DNA of 64,000 bases from Paludibacteraceae bacterium (GCA_905235505.1 CAJOMJ010000014.1:1-64000), one strand, 5' to 3'. Counted from the stretch's first letter, positions 44,496-54,926 are shown. Notes: generated by a model not told the origin, from the letters alone. A program made the numbers and translations.

Positions 44496-47400
44496 ATGAA
44501 GAAAATACGGGCTCTTATAATGCTGCTCATGCCGTTGACGATACCTCTTGTCGCAATGGCGCAGACAGCAGAGGTCACTTCCGGCGCAGTCAGAGGTGAT
44601 ACTCTTGTTTCTCTGTCCGACAGCGTGACTATGGCACCCGTACAGGTGAGCAACTACGGACAGGATGACTATGAGCAGTTCTCCTCACCGCGTTCTTCCA
44701 TCGACCTCCAAGACCCCGACAATATCAAGAAAGAAGTGGAGTATCAGCCTGAAACAGGCTACTACATTATGCACACCAAGATAGGCGATGTGGATATTGC
44801 TACACCCTATCTGATGACTGAGAAAGAATATCGTGAGTACTCTGCCGATCAGGCGATGAAAGCCTATTGGCAACAGAAGATAGGCGAGGTGGAGCACAAT
44901 AATGAAAGGAAGTTCGACATCACCGATATGAAATTCAATATCGGCCCTGCCGACAAGATATTCGGACCGGGTGGTGTCCAGTTGAAATTGCAAGGTAGTG
45001 CCGAACTACTCTTCGGTATCAAACACCAGTATATTGACAACCCCGCTCTTACACAGCGAAGCCGGAATAACAATATCTTCGACTTCGATGAGAAAATACA
45101 GCTCTCTGCCAATGGCAAAGTGGGTGACAAACTCAACTTCAACCTCAACTACAATACTGAATCCAGCTTTGACTTCGACAGGCAGAATATCAAACTCAAC
45201 TATAAAGGCAAGGAGGACGACATCATACAGAGCATAGAGGCGGGTAATGTCTCTATGAGCCTCAACAGCAGTCTTATTCGCGGTAGTCAGTCACTGTTCG
45301 GTATAAAGACCAACCTCAAGTTCGGCAAATTCACCGTTCAGGCTCTTGTCTCGCAGCAGAACTCTCAGAGTCAGTCTGTCAGCAGTAAGGGCGGAGCACA
45401 GATGACACAGTTCGATGTGGCTTCCGATGCCTACGATGAGAACAGGCATTTCTTCCTCTCGCACTGGTTCAGAGATAACTATGAGAAGTCTATGTCACAA
45501 CTGCCATATATTGCTTCGGGTGTTACCATCAATCGTATTGAAGTATGGGTCACCAACAAGCGTGGCAGATATGATGACGCCCGTAATATAATCGCTTTCC
45601 AGGACTTGGGCGAGGCGCAGTCGAAACATATAAGCAACCCTCACTGGGCAGAGCAGGGCAGTTATCTGCAACCGTACAATAAGGCCAACACTCTTTATGA
45701 AGAGATAACTGCCATGGCAGATGTACGTGATATACAGCAGACCAACGCAATACTCTCCGCCAATCTGTCGGCATATAATGTGGTAGGAGGTGTGGACTAT
45801 GAGAAACTTGAGTCTGCACGACTACTCTCACCTTCGGAATATACCCTTAACTCCGCTCTCGGTTTCATCTCTCTTAGAAGTGCCCTCAATCAGGACGAAG
45901 TCCTCTGTGTCGCTTACGAATATACTTACGGCGGGCAGGTCTATCAGGTGGGTGAGTTCTCAACCGATGCAAGCGAGAGTCTGAAAGCACCCAACGCTCT
46001 TGTGCTCAAGATGCTCAAGAGTACAACCAACTCGCCTGTGGCAAAGGGCAAAGGTACTTGGGATCTGATGATGAAGAATGTCTATTCTCTCGGCGCAATG
46101 CAGATGTCTTCCGAGAAGTTCGAACTATATGTCATGTATCGCAACGACTCTGTGGGTACCGACCTGCAGTATCTCCCCGAAGGCGATGTGAAAGGTACGC
46201 AACTGCTCAGAGTGATGAACCTCGACCGGTTGGACTCCAAAAACAACCTCTCGCCTGACGGCAAGTTCGACTATGTGGAGGGATACACTGCCATTTCAAG
46301 CAACGGCCGTATCATCTTCCCCGTATTGGAACCTTTCGGCTCTCACCTGAGAACTGCCATAGGCAATGACGCCATTGCAGACAAGTATGTATTTCAGGAG
46401 TTATACGACTCCACACTCGTTGTGGCACAGGAGATGTCGGAGAAGAACAAGTTCCGACTGACAGGTAAATACAAGGGCTCTTCAGGTAGTGAGATACGGC
46501 TCAATGCCATGAATATACCCCGCGGCTCTGTCAAGGTGACTGCCGGAGGAGCCACACTGACGGAGAACGTGGACTATATCGTGGATTATACCATGGGAAC
46601 AGTGACCATTCTCAACCAGTCTATCCTTGAGTCGGGTACCAACGTGGATGTGCAACTTGAGAACCAGAGTATGTTCTCACTGAAACGTAAGTCTCTCCTC
46701 GGTACTCACATGGAATATGCTTTCTCCAAAGACTTTGTTCTTGGAGGTACACTTATGTATATGTCAGAACGGCCACTGACCACCAAGGTGAACACAGGCA
46801 GTGAACCGCTGAGCAATATGATATGGGGCCTCAACGGCAGCTGGAAGAAAGACTTCATGTGGCTCACCAACGGACTTAATGCCATCCCATGGATAAACGC
46901 CACTCAACCGTCTTCCATACAGGTCAATGCAGAGTTCGCCCAACTCGTGCCCGGTCATACAAGAGAGGTAGGCAAGGAAGGTACGGCATATATCGACGAC
47001 TTCGAGGCAACCAAGACCAATATAGATATTCACTATCCCAGTTATTGGCACTTGGCAAGTACTCCAAGCAGGTATGACGAGTCGAAACTGAGCAACAATA
47101 TAGAATACGGCAAGAACCGTGCTCACTTCTGCTGGTATGTGGTTGACCAGATATTCGGGCATGCTTCCCCCAATACACCCCAGCATATACGCGACAACCT
47201 TGATATGCTCTCCGACCACCGTACACGTATAGTCTATCAGGAAGAGATATTCCCCAACCGACAGTCGCTTGCCAACGAGGATACGCGTATGGCAATACTC
47301 AACCTCAGTTACTACCCCGAAGAACGCGGACAATACAATATCTCCGCCGACGAGATAGGAGCTGACGGCAAGCTCACCAACCCCGAGAAACGTTGGGGAG

Positions 47401-47741
47401 GTATGATGCGTAAACTTGACAATACAGACTTCGAGACCGCCAACATAGAGTATATAGAATTCTGGATGATGGACCCCTTCCTCACTAACTCTGAGGCAGG
47501 ATACGAGGGCGGTGACCTATATATCGACCTTGGAGACATATCAGAGGATATTCTTAAAGACGGTAAGAAAGCATTCGAGCATGGTCTGCCAATCAATGAG
47601 GCTGAGGCAGCAAATGTAGAGACCACTGTCTGGGGGCGTGTACCAAAGACCACGAGCACCATAACAGCGTTCTCCAACGAGGCAGGGGCACGGGCTAAAC
47701 AAACAGGATTTGGGTCTGAATGGTCTGAGTACTGCAGATGA
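44496..47741 (+). CDS. sprA: T9SS outer-membrane translocon SprA, N-terminal part
   Basis: 1081 aa from ATG 44496 with signal peptide ALIMLLMPLTIPLVAMAQ. SprA is the very large barrel that passes T9SS substrates across the outer membrane. Features seen: DVDIATPYLMTEKEYREY, IGPADKIFGPGGVQLKLQGS, FDFDEKIQLSANGKVGDKLN and IEAGNVSMSLNSSLIRGSQS, all typical. The frame breaks after FSNEAGARAKQTGFG; the correct continuation (LGLNGLSTADEF) is in the +1-shifted frame starting at 47710. Removing one G from the GG at 47706-47707 restores one ORF of about 2490 codons. True mutation versus sequencing error is unresolved. Confidence 0.9.
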   Translation: MKKIRALIMLLMPLTIPLVAMAQTAEVTSGAVRGDTLVSLSDSVTMAPVQVSNYGQDDYEQFSSPRSSIDLQDPDNIKKEVEYQPETGYYIMHTKIGDVDIATPYLMTEKEYREYSADQAMKAYWQQKIGEVEHNNERKFDITDMKFNIGPADKIFGPGGVQLKLQGSAELLFGIKHQYIDNPALTQRSRNNNIFDFDEKIQLSANGKVGDKLNFNLNYNTESSFDFDRQNIKLNYKGKEDDIIQSIEAGNVSMSLNSSLIRGSQSLFGIKTNLKFGKFTVQALVSQQNSQSQSVSSKGGAQMTQFDVASDAYDENRHFFLSHWFRDNYEKSMSQLPYIASGVTINRIEVWVTNKRGRYDDARNIIAFQDLGEAQSKHISNPHWAEQGSYLQPYNKANTLYEEITAMADVRDIQQTNAILSANLSAYNVVGGVDYEKLESARLLSPSEYTLNSALGFISLRSALNQDEVLCVAYEYTYGGQVYQVGEFSTDASESLKAPNALVLKMLKSTTNSPVAKGKGTWDLMMKNVYSLGAMQMSSEKFELYVMYRNDSVGTDLQYLPEGDVKGTQLLRVMNLDRLDSKNNLSPDGKFDYVEGYTAISSNGRIIFPVLEPFGSHLRTAIGNDAIADKYVFQELYDSTLVVAQEMSEKNKFRLTGKYKGSSGSEIRLNAMNIPRGSVKVTAGGATLTENVDYIVDYTMGTVTILNQSILESGTNVDVQLENQSMFSLKRKSLLGTHMEYAFSKDFVLGGTLMYMSERPLTTKVNTGSEPLSNMIWGLNGSWKKDFMWLTNGLNAIPWINATQPSSIQVNAEFAQLVPGHTREVGKEGTAYIDDFEATKTNIDIHYPSYWHLASTPSRYDESKLSNNIEYGKNRAHFCWYVVDQIFGHASPNTPQHIRDNLDMLSDHRTRIVYQEEIFPNRQSLANEDTRMAILNLSYYPEERGQYNISADEIGADGKLTNPEKRWGGMMRKLDNTDFETANIEYIEFWMMDPFLTNSEAGYEGGDLYIDLGDISEDILKDGKKAFEHGLPINEAEAANVETTVWGRVPKTTSTITAFSNEAGARAKQTGFGSEWSEYCR

Positions 47742-50700
47742 ATTCCAATTTGAGTCTTATGCCAACTATGTGAGCCAACTCCGCAGCAAGGTGAACGCGG
47801 ATGTTCTTGCACGATGGGAAGATGACCCGTATTCGCCTATTAACGACCCTGCAGGCGACAACTATCACTACTATCGCGGCACTGACTACGACCGACAGGA
47901 ACTGTCTGTATTGGAAAGATACAAGCACTACAATGGTACTGAAGGCAACTCACCTGCAACGGAGGACAATACTGAATCATACGGCACTGCAGCCACCCTC
48001 ACACCTGATATAGAAGATATAAACGCTGACAACACTCTCTCCGAGTATGAGAAATACTACGAGTACAAGGTTGAACTCCGCCCTGAGAAACTGGGTGTAG
48101 GCAAGCAGTATATCGCTCAGGAGTATGTGACAAAGGTTAAGTTGCAGAACGGCGAATTGGTAGATGTCAAATGGTATCAGTTCAAGATTCCTATCCGTGA
48201 CCCGAATGTATATCAGAAGGTGGGTGGCGTAAGAAACTTCAAGTCTATACGCTTCGTCCGTCTGTATATGACAGGATTCAAGCAGGAGACTCACCTGCGT
48301 TTTGCCTCTTTCGACCTTGTGCGTGGCGAGTGGCGCAGCTACTCCAAAGACCTCTATCCTGTCAGCCAGCCTCCTATCACCAATGCCCAGATGGATGTGC
48401 AGGCGGTAAACATAGAGGAGAACTCCTCAAAGACTCCTGTCAACTATGTGCTTCCTCCCGGAATCTCCCGTCAGACTGACCCGGGTATGGCACAAATCAT
48501 TGCCCAGAACGAGCAGGCAATGGTGCTTCGCGTGCACGACCTTGCTCCGGCAGATGCCCGCGCAGTGTATAAGAAGACAAGTTATGACATGCGTCAGTAC
48601 AAGCGTATGCGAATGTTTGTACACGCAGAACAGATGCCGGAAGACAAGACACTGAGCGATGGCGACCTGAGTATATTCATTCGTCTGGGTAGCGACATGC
48701 GTATGAACTACTATGAGTACGAGATTCCGCTAACGCTCACACCCGAAGGACTCTACAACGACGGCAACGACCAAGACCGCCGCAAAGTATGGCCTCTTGA
48801 GAACGAATTCGATTTCCCCTTCGAAGTGTTCACCAATGCCAAAGTGGCACGCAACAAAGCCAAACGAAGCGGCACGGCAGGAGTAAACAATAATGAACCT
48901 TATGTAATATATGATGTCGCCAATAATCATCCGGAGAACCGTATCACCGTAATGGGTAACCCCACACTCGGAGAGGTGGACAACATCATGATAGGTATCC
49001 GCAACAAGTCGGGTCAACCGCATTCAGGAGAGGTGTGGGTGAACGAACTCCGTATGTCGCAGTTCAACGAAGACGGCGGTGTGGCAGCCACAGGCAATGT
49101 GGCGTTGGCTGTATCGGATATTGCCCAGGTCAACATGTCAGGTCGTGTGGAGACGGCAGGATACGGCAGTATCGAGTCCAACGTGCTTGACCGCAATCTG
49201 GACAACAGATATCAACTCTCCGTCAGTGCCGCTCTTGAAGCAGGGCGACTGTTCCCCGAGCAGGCGAAACTGCAGATACCTCTCTATTTCGCATATACCA
49301 ACGAGACTCTCTCTCCCGAGTATGACCCGCTTGACACAGACATCAAGCTGTCGGACAACCTCGACACATACGAGACAAAGCATGAGAAGGATTCGGTGAA
49401 GGCAATGTCGAACACGGTGCAGACTTCTACCAACTTCTCCGTTACCAATGCGAAGGTGAATATCAAGTCGAAGAAGAGAGACATGTTCTACGACCCTGCC
49501 AACTTCTCTGTCTCATATTCGCGCATGGAGCAGAACAAGCATACGCCGGAACTTGAGCGTGATATGCAGAAAGAAGAGCGAGGGCAGTTCACCTACAGCT
49601 ACAACTTCAACCCGAAACCATGGGAGCCTTTCAAGAAGGTACAGAAAGTGCAGAAACTGAAATGGATAAGCGAACTTAATATCTACTACCTGCCGCAGTC
49701 GTGGTCGTTCTCGACCGATATGCGTCGCCAATATACTCACATGCGTATGCGCGACTTCACAGGCGAGACAGGTATTCAGAAGCAAGACCTCACCTTCTCG
49801 AAAGACTGGATGTGGAATCGCAACTTCGACTTCAAGTATGACCTGACAAAGACCCTGAAGTTCTCTTTCCAGAGTGCAATGAACAGCACTATTGATGAAG
49901 GGCAGTTCACACCTGAGATAATCAAAGACTACAACTTCACTCACGACTACTACGAAGCATGGCGTGATACTGTGCGCAAGTCAATGAAGACTATGGGTCT
50001 GCCCTATCAGTATCAGCAAGTGTTCACGGCATCGTACAGTGTGCCCTTCAACCGCTTCAAGATATTTGACTGGATGACTGCCAACGGCTCATACAACGCA
50101 ACCTACAACTGGAACAGAACGGCACTCCGCAATGCAAATTCTCTCGAGGGCGAAACACAAACCAATCTGGGTAACTCTATCAGTTCGATGCGGTCGTGGC
50201 AGGCAGACGGAGCACTCAACTTTGAGACGCTCTACAACAAGTCGAAATATCTGAAGCAAGTGAACCAGCGCTTCAGCGGCAGACCTCAGCGTTCGCGTTT
50301 CCGCCCGAAGACATACACGCAGACCATAAGCATAAAGGCGGACTCTACCGTACAACTCTCCCACCGTCTTGCATCGGACAAAGTGCAGATTACAGTGACG
50401 GACAACAATGGCAGGAAAGTGCCGGTAAAGACTAAGATAGTGGACTCGGACAAAATAGAGATATCGTCGAAGAAGAACTATAATAACCTCAATGTGAGTG
50501 TAGTGACCATAGACCCCAATGCCCGCACAGGTGCGCAGACCTTCGGTGATGTGAGTGTGCGTTTCCTCATGCTTATTAGAAAGGCACAAGTAACATATCG
50601 TTCTACCAGTTCGCTTGTAGTACCCGGTTTCTATCCTCAGGCAGGCTTTATGGGGCAACGCAAGATAGACGGTATATATGCACCGGGATTTGATTTCGCC

Positions 50701-51975
50701 TTCGGTTTTGCTCAGAGAGACTTCCTCGACAAGGCAAAGCAGAACCAGTGGCTCTCGCCTGATACCACTGTGGTGCAACCGGCAATACGCTCCAACACTA
50801 CCGACTTCGACATCAAGGTGAGTCTTGAGCCCTTCCCCGGATTCAAGATACAGGTGAACGGCAAACGCTATACTTCTTCCAGTTCGTCTATCATCTACAC
50901 CTACGAACAGATGCAGGAGACGATGACAGGGTCTTTCAATATAACACAAGTGGCTATTGCTACTGCTTTCGACAAGATAGGTAAGGCGGAGGACAATTTC
51001 CATTCCAACTCTTTCGACCGTTTCCGTGAGTACCGTGATATAATGCAGGGGCGTGTGCAACAGCAATATGAAGGTGTGGTGTATCCTTCTTCGGGTTTCA
51101 TGCGGGGCAGTGTGATGGCAGGCAAGCAATATGATGCAAGTCTCGGCAGAGTAAACCGCAACTCCGCCGATGTGCTTGTGCCCGCCTTCCTTGCCGCATA
51201 CACAGGCAGAGACATTAACCGTATATCCACCAATCCTTTCCTCGGCATACTGAATATCCTGCCCAACTGGTCGGTGACCTATGACGGACTCGGCAAACTG
51301 CCGTGGATGCGCGACCACTTCCGCTCTGTCAACCTCACTCACGCATACACTTGCAAGTATGCTATCGGCAGTTACGGCACATACTCTACATGGGTGGGGG
51401 TAGGCGACGGCAAAAACAAACAGGTAGGTTTCGTGCGCGATGTGGAGACCGACATGCCTGTGCCGTCTTCAGCCTACGACATAGCAAGTGTGAGTCTGAC
51501 AGAGCAATTCTCACCGTTGATAGGTGTTAATATAGCGATGAAGAACTCGATGACTGCCAAGGTGGAATACCGCAAGCAGCGTAACCTTACACTCAATGTT
51601 ACCTCCGCACAACTTATGGAGGGTGACACCAAGGAGTTTGTAGCGGGATTCGGTTATACAATCAAGAACCTCAGTTTTACTGCCAAGAACAAAGACGGAA
51701 GACAGAAGAAGGTAAGCAACGACCTTAAACTTGCGGTAGATGTAAGTTATAAAGACATCAAGACACTGCTTCGGAAGGTGGAGGAGGATATCACCCAGGC
51801 GAGTGCGGGCAACAAGGTTCTCGGTATAAAAGTGAGTGCCGACTATGTGCTCTCGCAGAAAGTGAACCTTCAGTTCTTCTACGACCACCAGGGCACCACT
51901 CCTCTCATCTCCAGTTCGTATCCTATCCGCTCGGACAATGCAGGTATAAATATCAAGTTGATGCTGACAAGATAA
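47710..51975 (+). CDS. sprA: T9SS outer-membrane translocon SprA, C-terminal part
   Basis: 1421 aa in the frame shifted relative to the first part; the TTG at 47710 is not a plausible independent start because the text continues the SprA family sequence (DEFQFESYANYVSQLRSKVN, then DPYSPINDPAGDNYHYYRGT). Later landmarks: VGGVRNFKSIRFVRLYMTGF, PGISRQTDPGMAQ, EVWVNELRMSQFNEDGG and many amphipathic barrel strands to the end (NLQFFYDHQGTTPLISSSYP). Export of the giant surface proteins and the nuclease depends on this protein, so loss would be highly pleiotropic. Confidence 0.9.
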   Translation: MGLNGLSTADEFQFESYANYVSQLRSKVNADVLARWEDDPYSPINDPAGDNYHYYRGTDYDRQELSVLERYKHYNGTEGNSPATEDNTESYGTAATLTPDIEDINADNTLSEYEKYYEYKVELRPEKLGVGKQYIAQEYVTKVKLQNGELVDVKWYQFKIPIRDPNVYQKVGGVRNFKSIRFVRLYMTGFKQETHLRFASFDLVRGEWRSYSKDLYPVSQPPITNAQMDVQAVNIEENSSKTPVNYVLPPGISRQTDPGMAQIIAQNEQAMVLRVHDLAPADARAVYKKTSYDMRQYKRMRMFVHAEQMPEDKTLSDGDLSIFIRLGSDMRMNYYEYEIPLTLTPEGLYNDGNDQDRRKVWPLENEFDFPFEVFTNAKVARNKAKRSGTAGVNNNEPYVIYDVANNHPENRITVMGNPTLGEVDNIMIGIRNKSGQPHSGEVWVNELRMSQFNEDGGVAATGNVALAVSDIAQVNMSGRVETAGYGSIESNVLDRNLDNRYQLSVSAALEAGRLFPEQAKLQIPLYFAYTNETLSPEYDPLDTDIKLSDNLDTYETKHEKDSVKAMSNTVQTSTNFSVTNAKVNIKSKKRDMFYDPANFSVSYSRMEQNKHTPELERDMQKEERGQFTYSYNFNPKPWEPFKKVQKVQKLKWISELNIYYLPQSWSFSTDMRRQYTHMRMRDFTGETGIQKQDLTFSKDWMWNRNFDFKYDLTKTLKFSFQSAMNSTIDEGQFTPEIIKDYNFTHDYYEAWRDTVRKSMKTMGLPYQYQQVFTASYSVPFNRFKIFDWMTANGSYNATYNWNRTALRNANSLEGETQTNLGNSISSMRSWQADGALNFETLYNKSKYLKQVNQRFSGRPQRSRFRPKTYTQTISIKADSTVQLSHRLASDKVQITVTDNNGRKVPVKTKIVDSDKIEISSKKNYNNLNVSVVTIDPNARTGAQTFGDVSVRFLMLIRKAQVTYRSTSSLVVPGFYPQAGFMGQRKIDGIYAPGFDFAFGFAQRDFLDKAKQNQWLSPDTTVVQPAIRSNTTDFDIKVSLEPFPGFKIQVNGKRYTSSSSSIIYTYEQMQETMTGSFNITQVAIATAFDKIGKAEDNFHSNSFDRFREYRDIMQGRVQQQYEGVVYPSSGFMRGSVMAGKQYDASLGRVNRNSADVLVPAFLAAYTGRDINRISTNPFLGILNILPNWSVTYDGLGKLPWMRDHFRSVNLTHAYTCKYAIGSYGTYSTWVGVGDGKNKQVGFVRDVETDMPVPSSAYDIASVSLTEQFSPLIGVNIAMKNSMTAKVEYRKQRNLTLNVTSAQLMEGDTKEFVAGFGYTIKNLSFTAKNKDGRQKKVSNDLKLAVDVSYKDIKTLLRKVEEDITQASAGNKVLGIKVSADYVLSQKVNLQFFYDHQGTTPLISSSYPIRSDNAGINIKLMLTR

Positions 51976-52005
51976 ACACGGGCGGTGACAATAGTGACTA
52001 CAAAA

Positions 52006-52034
52006 AAAAGAGGGCGATATGTTCGTCCTCTTTT
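52006..52034. terminator. Bidirectional terminator between sprA and glyS
   Basis: A 12-bp stem (52006-52017 with 52023-52034, one G-U) with a 5-base loop, flanked by A-rich and T-rich sequence, at the convergent junction. Confidence 0.85.
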
Positions 52035-52054
52035 CTTTAATGTATTGCCGAGTG

Positions 52055-53599
52055 TCAGCAGAGTTTCCGTAGCAACTGTTTCATGTCCACTGCCTGAGCA
52101 ATCATGTCTTTGAGTTTGTCTATGGGGACACGCTCCTGCTTCATGGTGTCGCGGAAACGGACAGTGACGCAGTTGTCGGTGAGTGTGTCGTGGTCAACGG
52201 TGATGCAGAACGGAGTACCGATAGCATCCTGACGGCGATAACGCTTGCCGATAGAGTCTTTCTCATCGTATGTAGTCTTGAAGTCGAAGCGGAGCAAATC
52301 CATCACTTCGCGTGCTTTCTCGGGCAGACCGTCTTTTCTTACAAGGGGCATCACGCAGGCTTTCACGGGTGCAAGTACGGGCGGCAGATTGAGCACTACG
52401 CGGCTGTCACCTCCCTCTAACTGCTCTTCTTTGTATGCGGCACACATCACGCTCAGGAACATACGGTCAACACCGATACTGGTCTCAATGACATACGGAG
52501 TGTAGCTCTGGTTGAGTTCGGGGTCGAAGTACTCTATCTTCTTGCCCGAATACTTGGCATGCTGACTCAAGTCGAAGTTAGTACGCGAGTGAATACCCTC
52601 CACTTCTTTGAAACCGAAAGGCATGAGGAACTCAATGTCGGTAGCAGCATTGGCATAGTGGGCAAGTTTCTCATGGTCGTGGAAACGGTATTTCTCATCG
52701 CCCAAACCGAGAGCCTTATGCCAGCGGAGGCGGAACTGTTTCCAATACTCGAACCACTCCAACTCTGAGCCCGGGCGCACGAAGAACTGCATCTCCATCT
52801 GCTCGAACTCACGCATACGGAACACAAACTGCCGTGCCACTATCTCGTTGCGGAAGGCTTTGCCTATCTGAGCGATACCAAAAGGAATCTTCATGCGGCC
52901 TGTCTTCTGCACGTTGAGGAAATTGACGAATATACCTTGTGCAGTCTCAGGGCGGAGATATATTTTCATTGCGCCGTCGGCAGTGGAACCCATTTCAGTC
53001 TGGAACATAAGGTTGAACTGGCGCACATCTGTCCAGTTGCGTGTGCCGCTGATGGGGCAGACAATCTCCTCGTCGATGATTATCTGCTTCAGTTCTGCAA
53101 GGTCGTTGGCGTTCATGGCTTTCGAGTAGCGTTCATGGAGTGCGTCACGCTTCTCTATATGCTCTTTTACGCGGGGATTGGTCTGGCAGAACAGTTCGGC
53201 ATCGAAACTCTCACCAAAGCGTTTGGCGGCTTTCTCCACCTCTTTCTGTATCTTCTCGTCGTATTTGGCTATCTGGTCCTCAATGAGAACGTCTGCACGG
53301 TAACGCTTCTTGGAGTCGCGGTTGTCGATGAGTGGGTCGTTAAAAGCATCTACGTGTCCGGATGCTTTCCATGTGGTGGGGTGCATGAAGATGGAGGCAT
53401 CTATGCCGACGATGTTCTCGTTGAGCAGAGTCATTGCCTGCCACCAGTATTGTTTTATGTTGTTTTTCAGTTCGACACCGTTTTGTCCGTAGTCATAGAC
53501 AGCGCCGAGTCCGTCGTAGATTTCGCTGCTTGGGAATACAAATCCGTACTCTTTGCAGTGTGCTACCATTTTCTTGAAGGTTTCTTCTTGTGTTGCCAT
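52055..53599 (-). CDS. glyS: Glycyl-tRNA synthetase (dimeric, single-chain type)
   Basis: 514 aa. Class II signatures: KEYGFVFPSSEIYDGLGAVY at the N-terminus, motif 1 region WKASGHVDAFNDPLIDN, LRPETAQGIFVNFLNVQ, motif 2 FRNEIVARQFVFRMREFEQM and motif 3 ETSIGVDRMFLSV, then a C-terminal anticodon-binding domain. It charges tRNA-Gly. This is the alpha2 type used by Bacteroidota and others, not the alpha2beta2 enzyme of most Proteobacteria (gene naming varies: glyS or glyQS). Confidence 0.95.
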   Translation of the reverse strand: MATQEETFKKMVAHCKEYGFVFPSSEIYDGLGAVYDYGQNGVELKNNIKQYWWQAMTLLNENIVGIDASIFMHPTTWKASGHVDAFNDPLIDNRDSKKRYRADVLIEDQIAKYDEKIQKEVEKAAKRFGESFDAELFCQTNPRVKEHIEKRDALHERYSKAMNANDLAELKQIIIDEEIVCPISGTRNWTDVRQFNLMFQTEMGSTADGAMKIYLRPETAQGIFVNFLNVQKTGRMKIPFGIAQIGKAFRNEIVARQFVFRMREFEQMEMQFFVRPGSELEWFEYWKQFRLRWHKALGLGDEKYRFHDHEKLAHYANAATDIEFLMPFGFKEVEGIHSRTNFDLSQHAKYSGKKIEYFDPELNQSYTPYVIETSIGVDRMFLSVMCAAYKEEQLEGGDSRVVLNLPPVLAPVKACVMPLVRKDGLPEKAREVMDLLRFDFKTTYDEKDSIGKRYRRQDAIGTPFCITVDHDTLTDNCVTVRFRDTMKQERVPIDKLKDMIAQAVDMKQLLRKLC

Positions 53600-53804
53600 A
53601 TATGTTTTGTTTTAGTGTATTATCATATTGTATTCTTTCATGCGGAGTTGTTGACTCATAGTGAGAATTGTTCTCAAACTATCAACTGATAAACTCTCCG
53701 ACTTATCCCAACTGATTTGGCATGCAAAATTATAGTTTTTTTGTGACTTATGCAAATCTTCAGCAAAGAGCATTATGTGTTCGGCATGGTGAAGCGAGAA
53801 TTTA

Positions 53805-53836
53805 TTTGCAGGTGTGATGAATTTGTAATATCTTTG
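53805..53836 (+). promoter_or_regulatory. Promoter for the OB-fold protein gene
   Basis: TTTG 53805-53808, 20 bases, TATCTTTG 53829-53836; ATG 53844 follows seven bases later, a near-leaderless arrangement. Confidence 0.7.
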
Positions 53837-53843
53837 CACCGAA

Positions 53844-54227
53844 ATGAGAACACGAATATTTGTTATAGCCGTCATGATGACAATGGCGGCTTTTGCACAG
53901 GAAAACAAGATGGATATGGAACCATTGGAAGCTAAACAACTGTACGATGCATTCAAGCAGAATGCCGCAGAGCCCTATATGGGCAAACAGCAGATAACCG
54001 GTATCGCTACCTATGTAGGGCCTGATGTGTACGGTCTGCCCTCAGTGGAACTCTCTGAGAGCCGTGATGCCAGCGGACGGGTGCTATGTGTTCTGCCTTT
54101 CTCTGACTATCTCAAACTAAGGAAGGTGAAAAAGGGGATGACGCTGACAATGGAGGGCAATGTGCTTGGCTTTGCCGAACAATATGATATTGTAGTGGTG
54201 AAGCAATGTAAGATAGTCGGCGAATAA
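53844..54227 (+). CDS. Periplasmic OB-fold (tRNA_anti-like) protein
   Basis: 127 aa. Signal peptide RIFVIAVMMTMAAFAQ. The body has YDAFKQNAAEPYMGKQQITG, IATYVGPDVYGLPSVELSE, and GMTLTMEGNVLGFAEQYDIV ending CKIVGE. This is the pattern of the small OB-fold 'tRNA_anti-like' family, which despite the name is periplasmic here. No enzymatic residues are evident. It is monocistronic with its own promoter and no neighbours that suggest a role. Confidence 0.7.
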   Translation: MRTRIFVIAVMMTMAAFAQENKMDMEPLEAKQLYDAFKQNAAEPYMGKQQITGIATYVGPDVYGLPSVELSESRDASGRVLCVLPFSDYLKLRKVKKGMTLTMEGNVLGFAEQYDIVVVKQCKIVGE

Positions 54228-54251
54228 ATTTGTGCCAATCTTCTGCCTCGT

Positions 54252-54761
54252 AACCGCCATTCCGCCAATTCCGCCAAGTCCTCGGAAATAGTTTCGTACT
54301 TGTAAATGCTTGTTGAAATACGCCCTAACTTGCTATTGATTAACTGATTGCGCGAGAGTACCCTGCTGCGTGTCGGGAGGCTCATAGAAATCTCGCGAAC
54401 ATTTTTTGGTTAAGTATAGGGGACTCCGTGACAGGCAGATTGAAGGAGTATATTTTCTGCAAAATGTGGTATTGAGTGCATTCTTTGTACTCTGTTCCGG
54501 GTAATATCTGCTCCGCTTTTGTCGTGTGGGTATGTGGACGATGATGTATAAGAGTTGGGATCTTCACCGGAGCAGTATATCTCTTGCGGCAGGACGTTAC
54601 TAACAGAGTGTGCTATCTGCAGACCCTTTGCAAGGAGTCCGGAAATGTTCGCGAGATTCAAATCGGGGGTGATGTTTAACATGACAACATCTTCATTATC
54701 TGCTACTTGTTGGTTAACCACCATTTTTCGAGGACTTGGCGGAATTGGCGGAATGGCGGTT
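54252..54761. repeat. 510-bp foldback with 33-bp perfect inverted repeats
   Basis: The outer arms 54252-54284 and 54729-54761 are perfectly complementary over 33 bp (AACCGCCATTCCGCCAATTC and so on). Nested inside is a 16-bp perfect inverted repeat AATCTCGCGAACATTT (54389-54404 and 54643-54658), then shorter arms GGACTCC/GGAGTCC and CTGCTCCG/CGGAGCAG in the right order for one long hairpin. Minus-strand ORFs (54410-54724, 104 aa; 54107-54385, 92 aa) run through it, with no recognisable product. It might be a non-autonomous mobile element. Confidence 0.8.
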
Positions 54762-54926
54762 GGGAGAGGTTGTAGTCAATGGTGGTTGTATGGGGGCAGA
54801 ATGACAGTTGCCGGTTCAACGGGACAGGAGAGAGTAGGCTTGAGCTTAGGGTGAGCTTAGGGTGGCGAGGTGTAACAGTGTAGTATGTATATTGTTGGCG
54901 AGTTGGTTAGAAAAAACACAAAATAT
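54762..54926. other. Spacer between foldback and tRNA-Leu
   Basis: No gene is seen. It has a short duplicated TGAGCTTAGGG near 54840-54860. Confidence 0.5.

Noticed and set aside
50089..51342. Minus-strand 417-aa ORF
   Set aside because: Antisense of sprA; no recognisable domain.
47710..51975. Independent gene downstream of sprA
   Set aside because: Its sequence continues SprA exactly and has no signal peptide; it is the second half of a frameshifted gene.
54410..54724. Minus-strand 104-aa ORF within the foldback
   Set aside because: No family recognised and it overlaps the inverted-repeat arms; kept only as a remark in the foldback entry.
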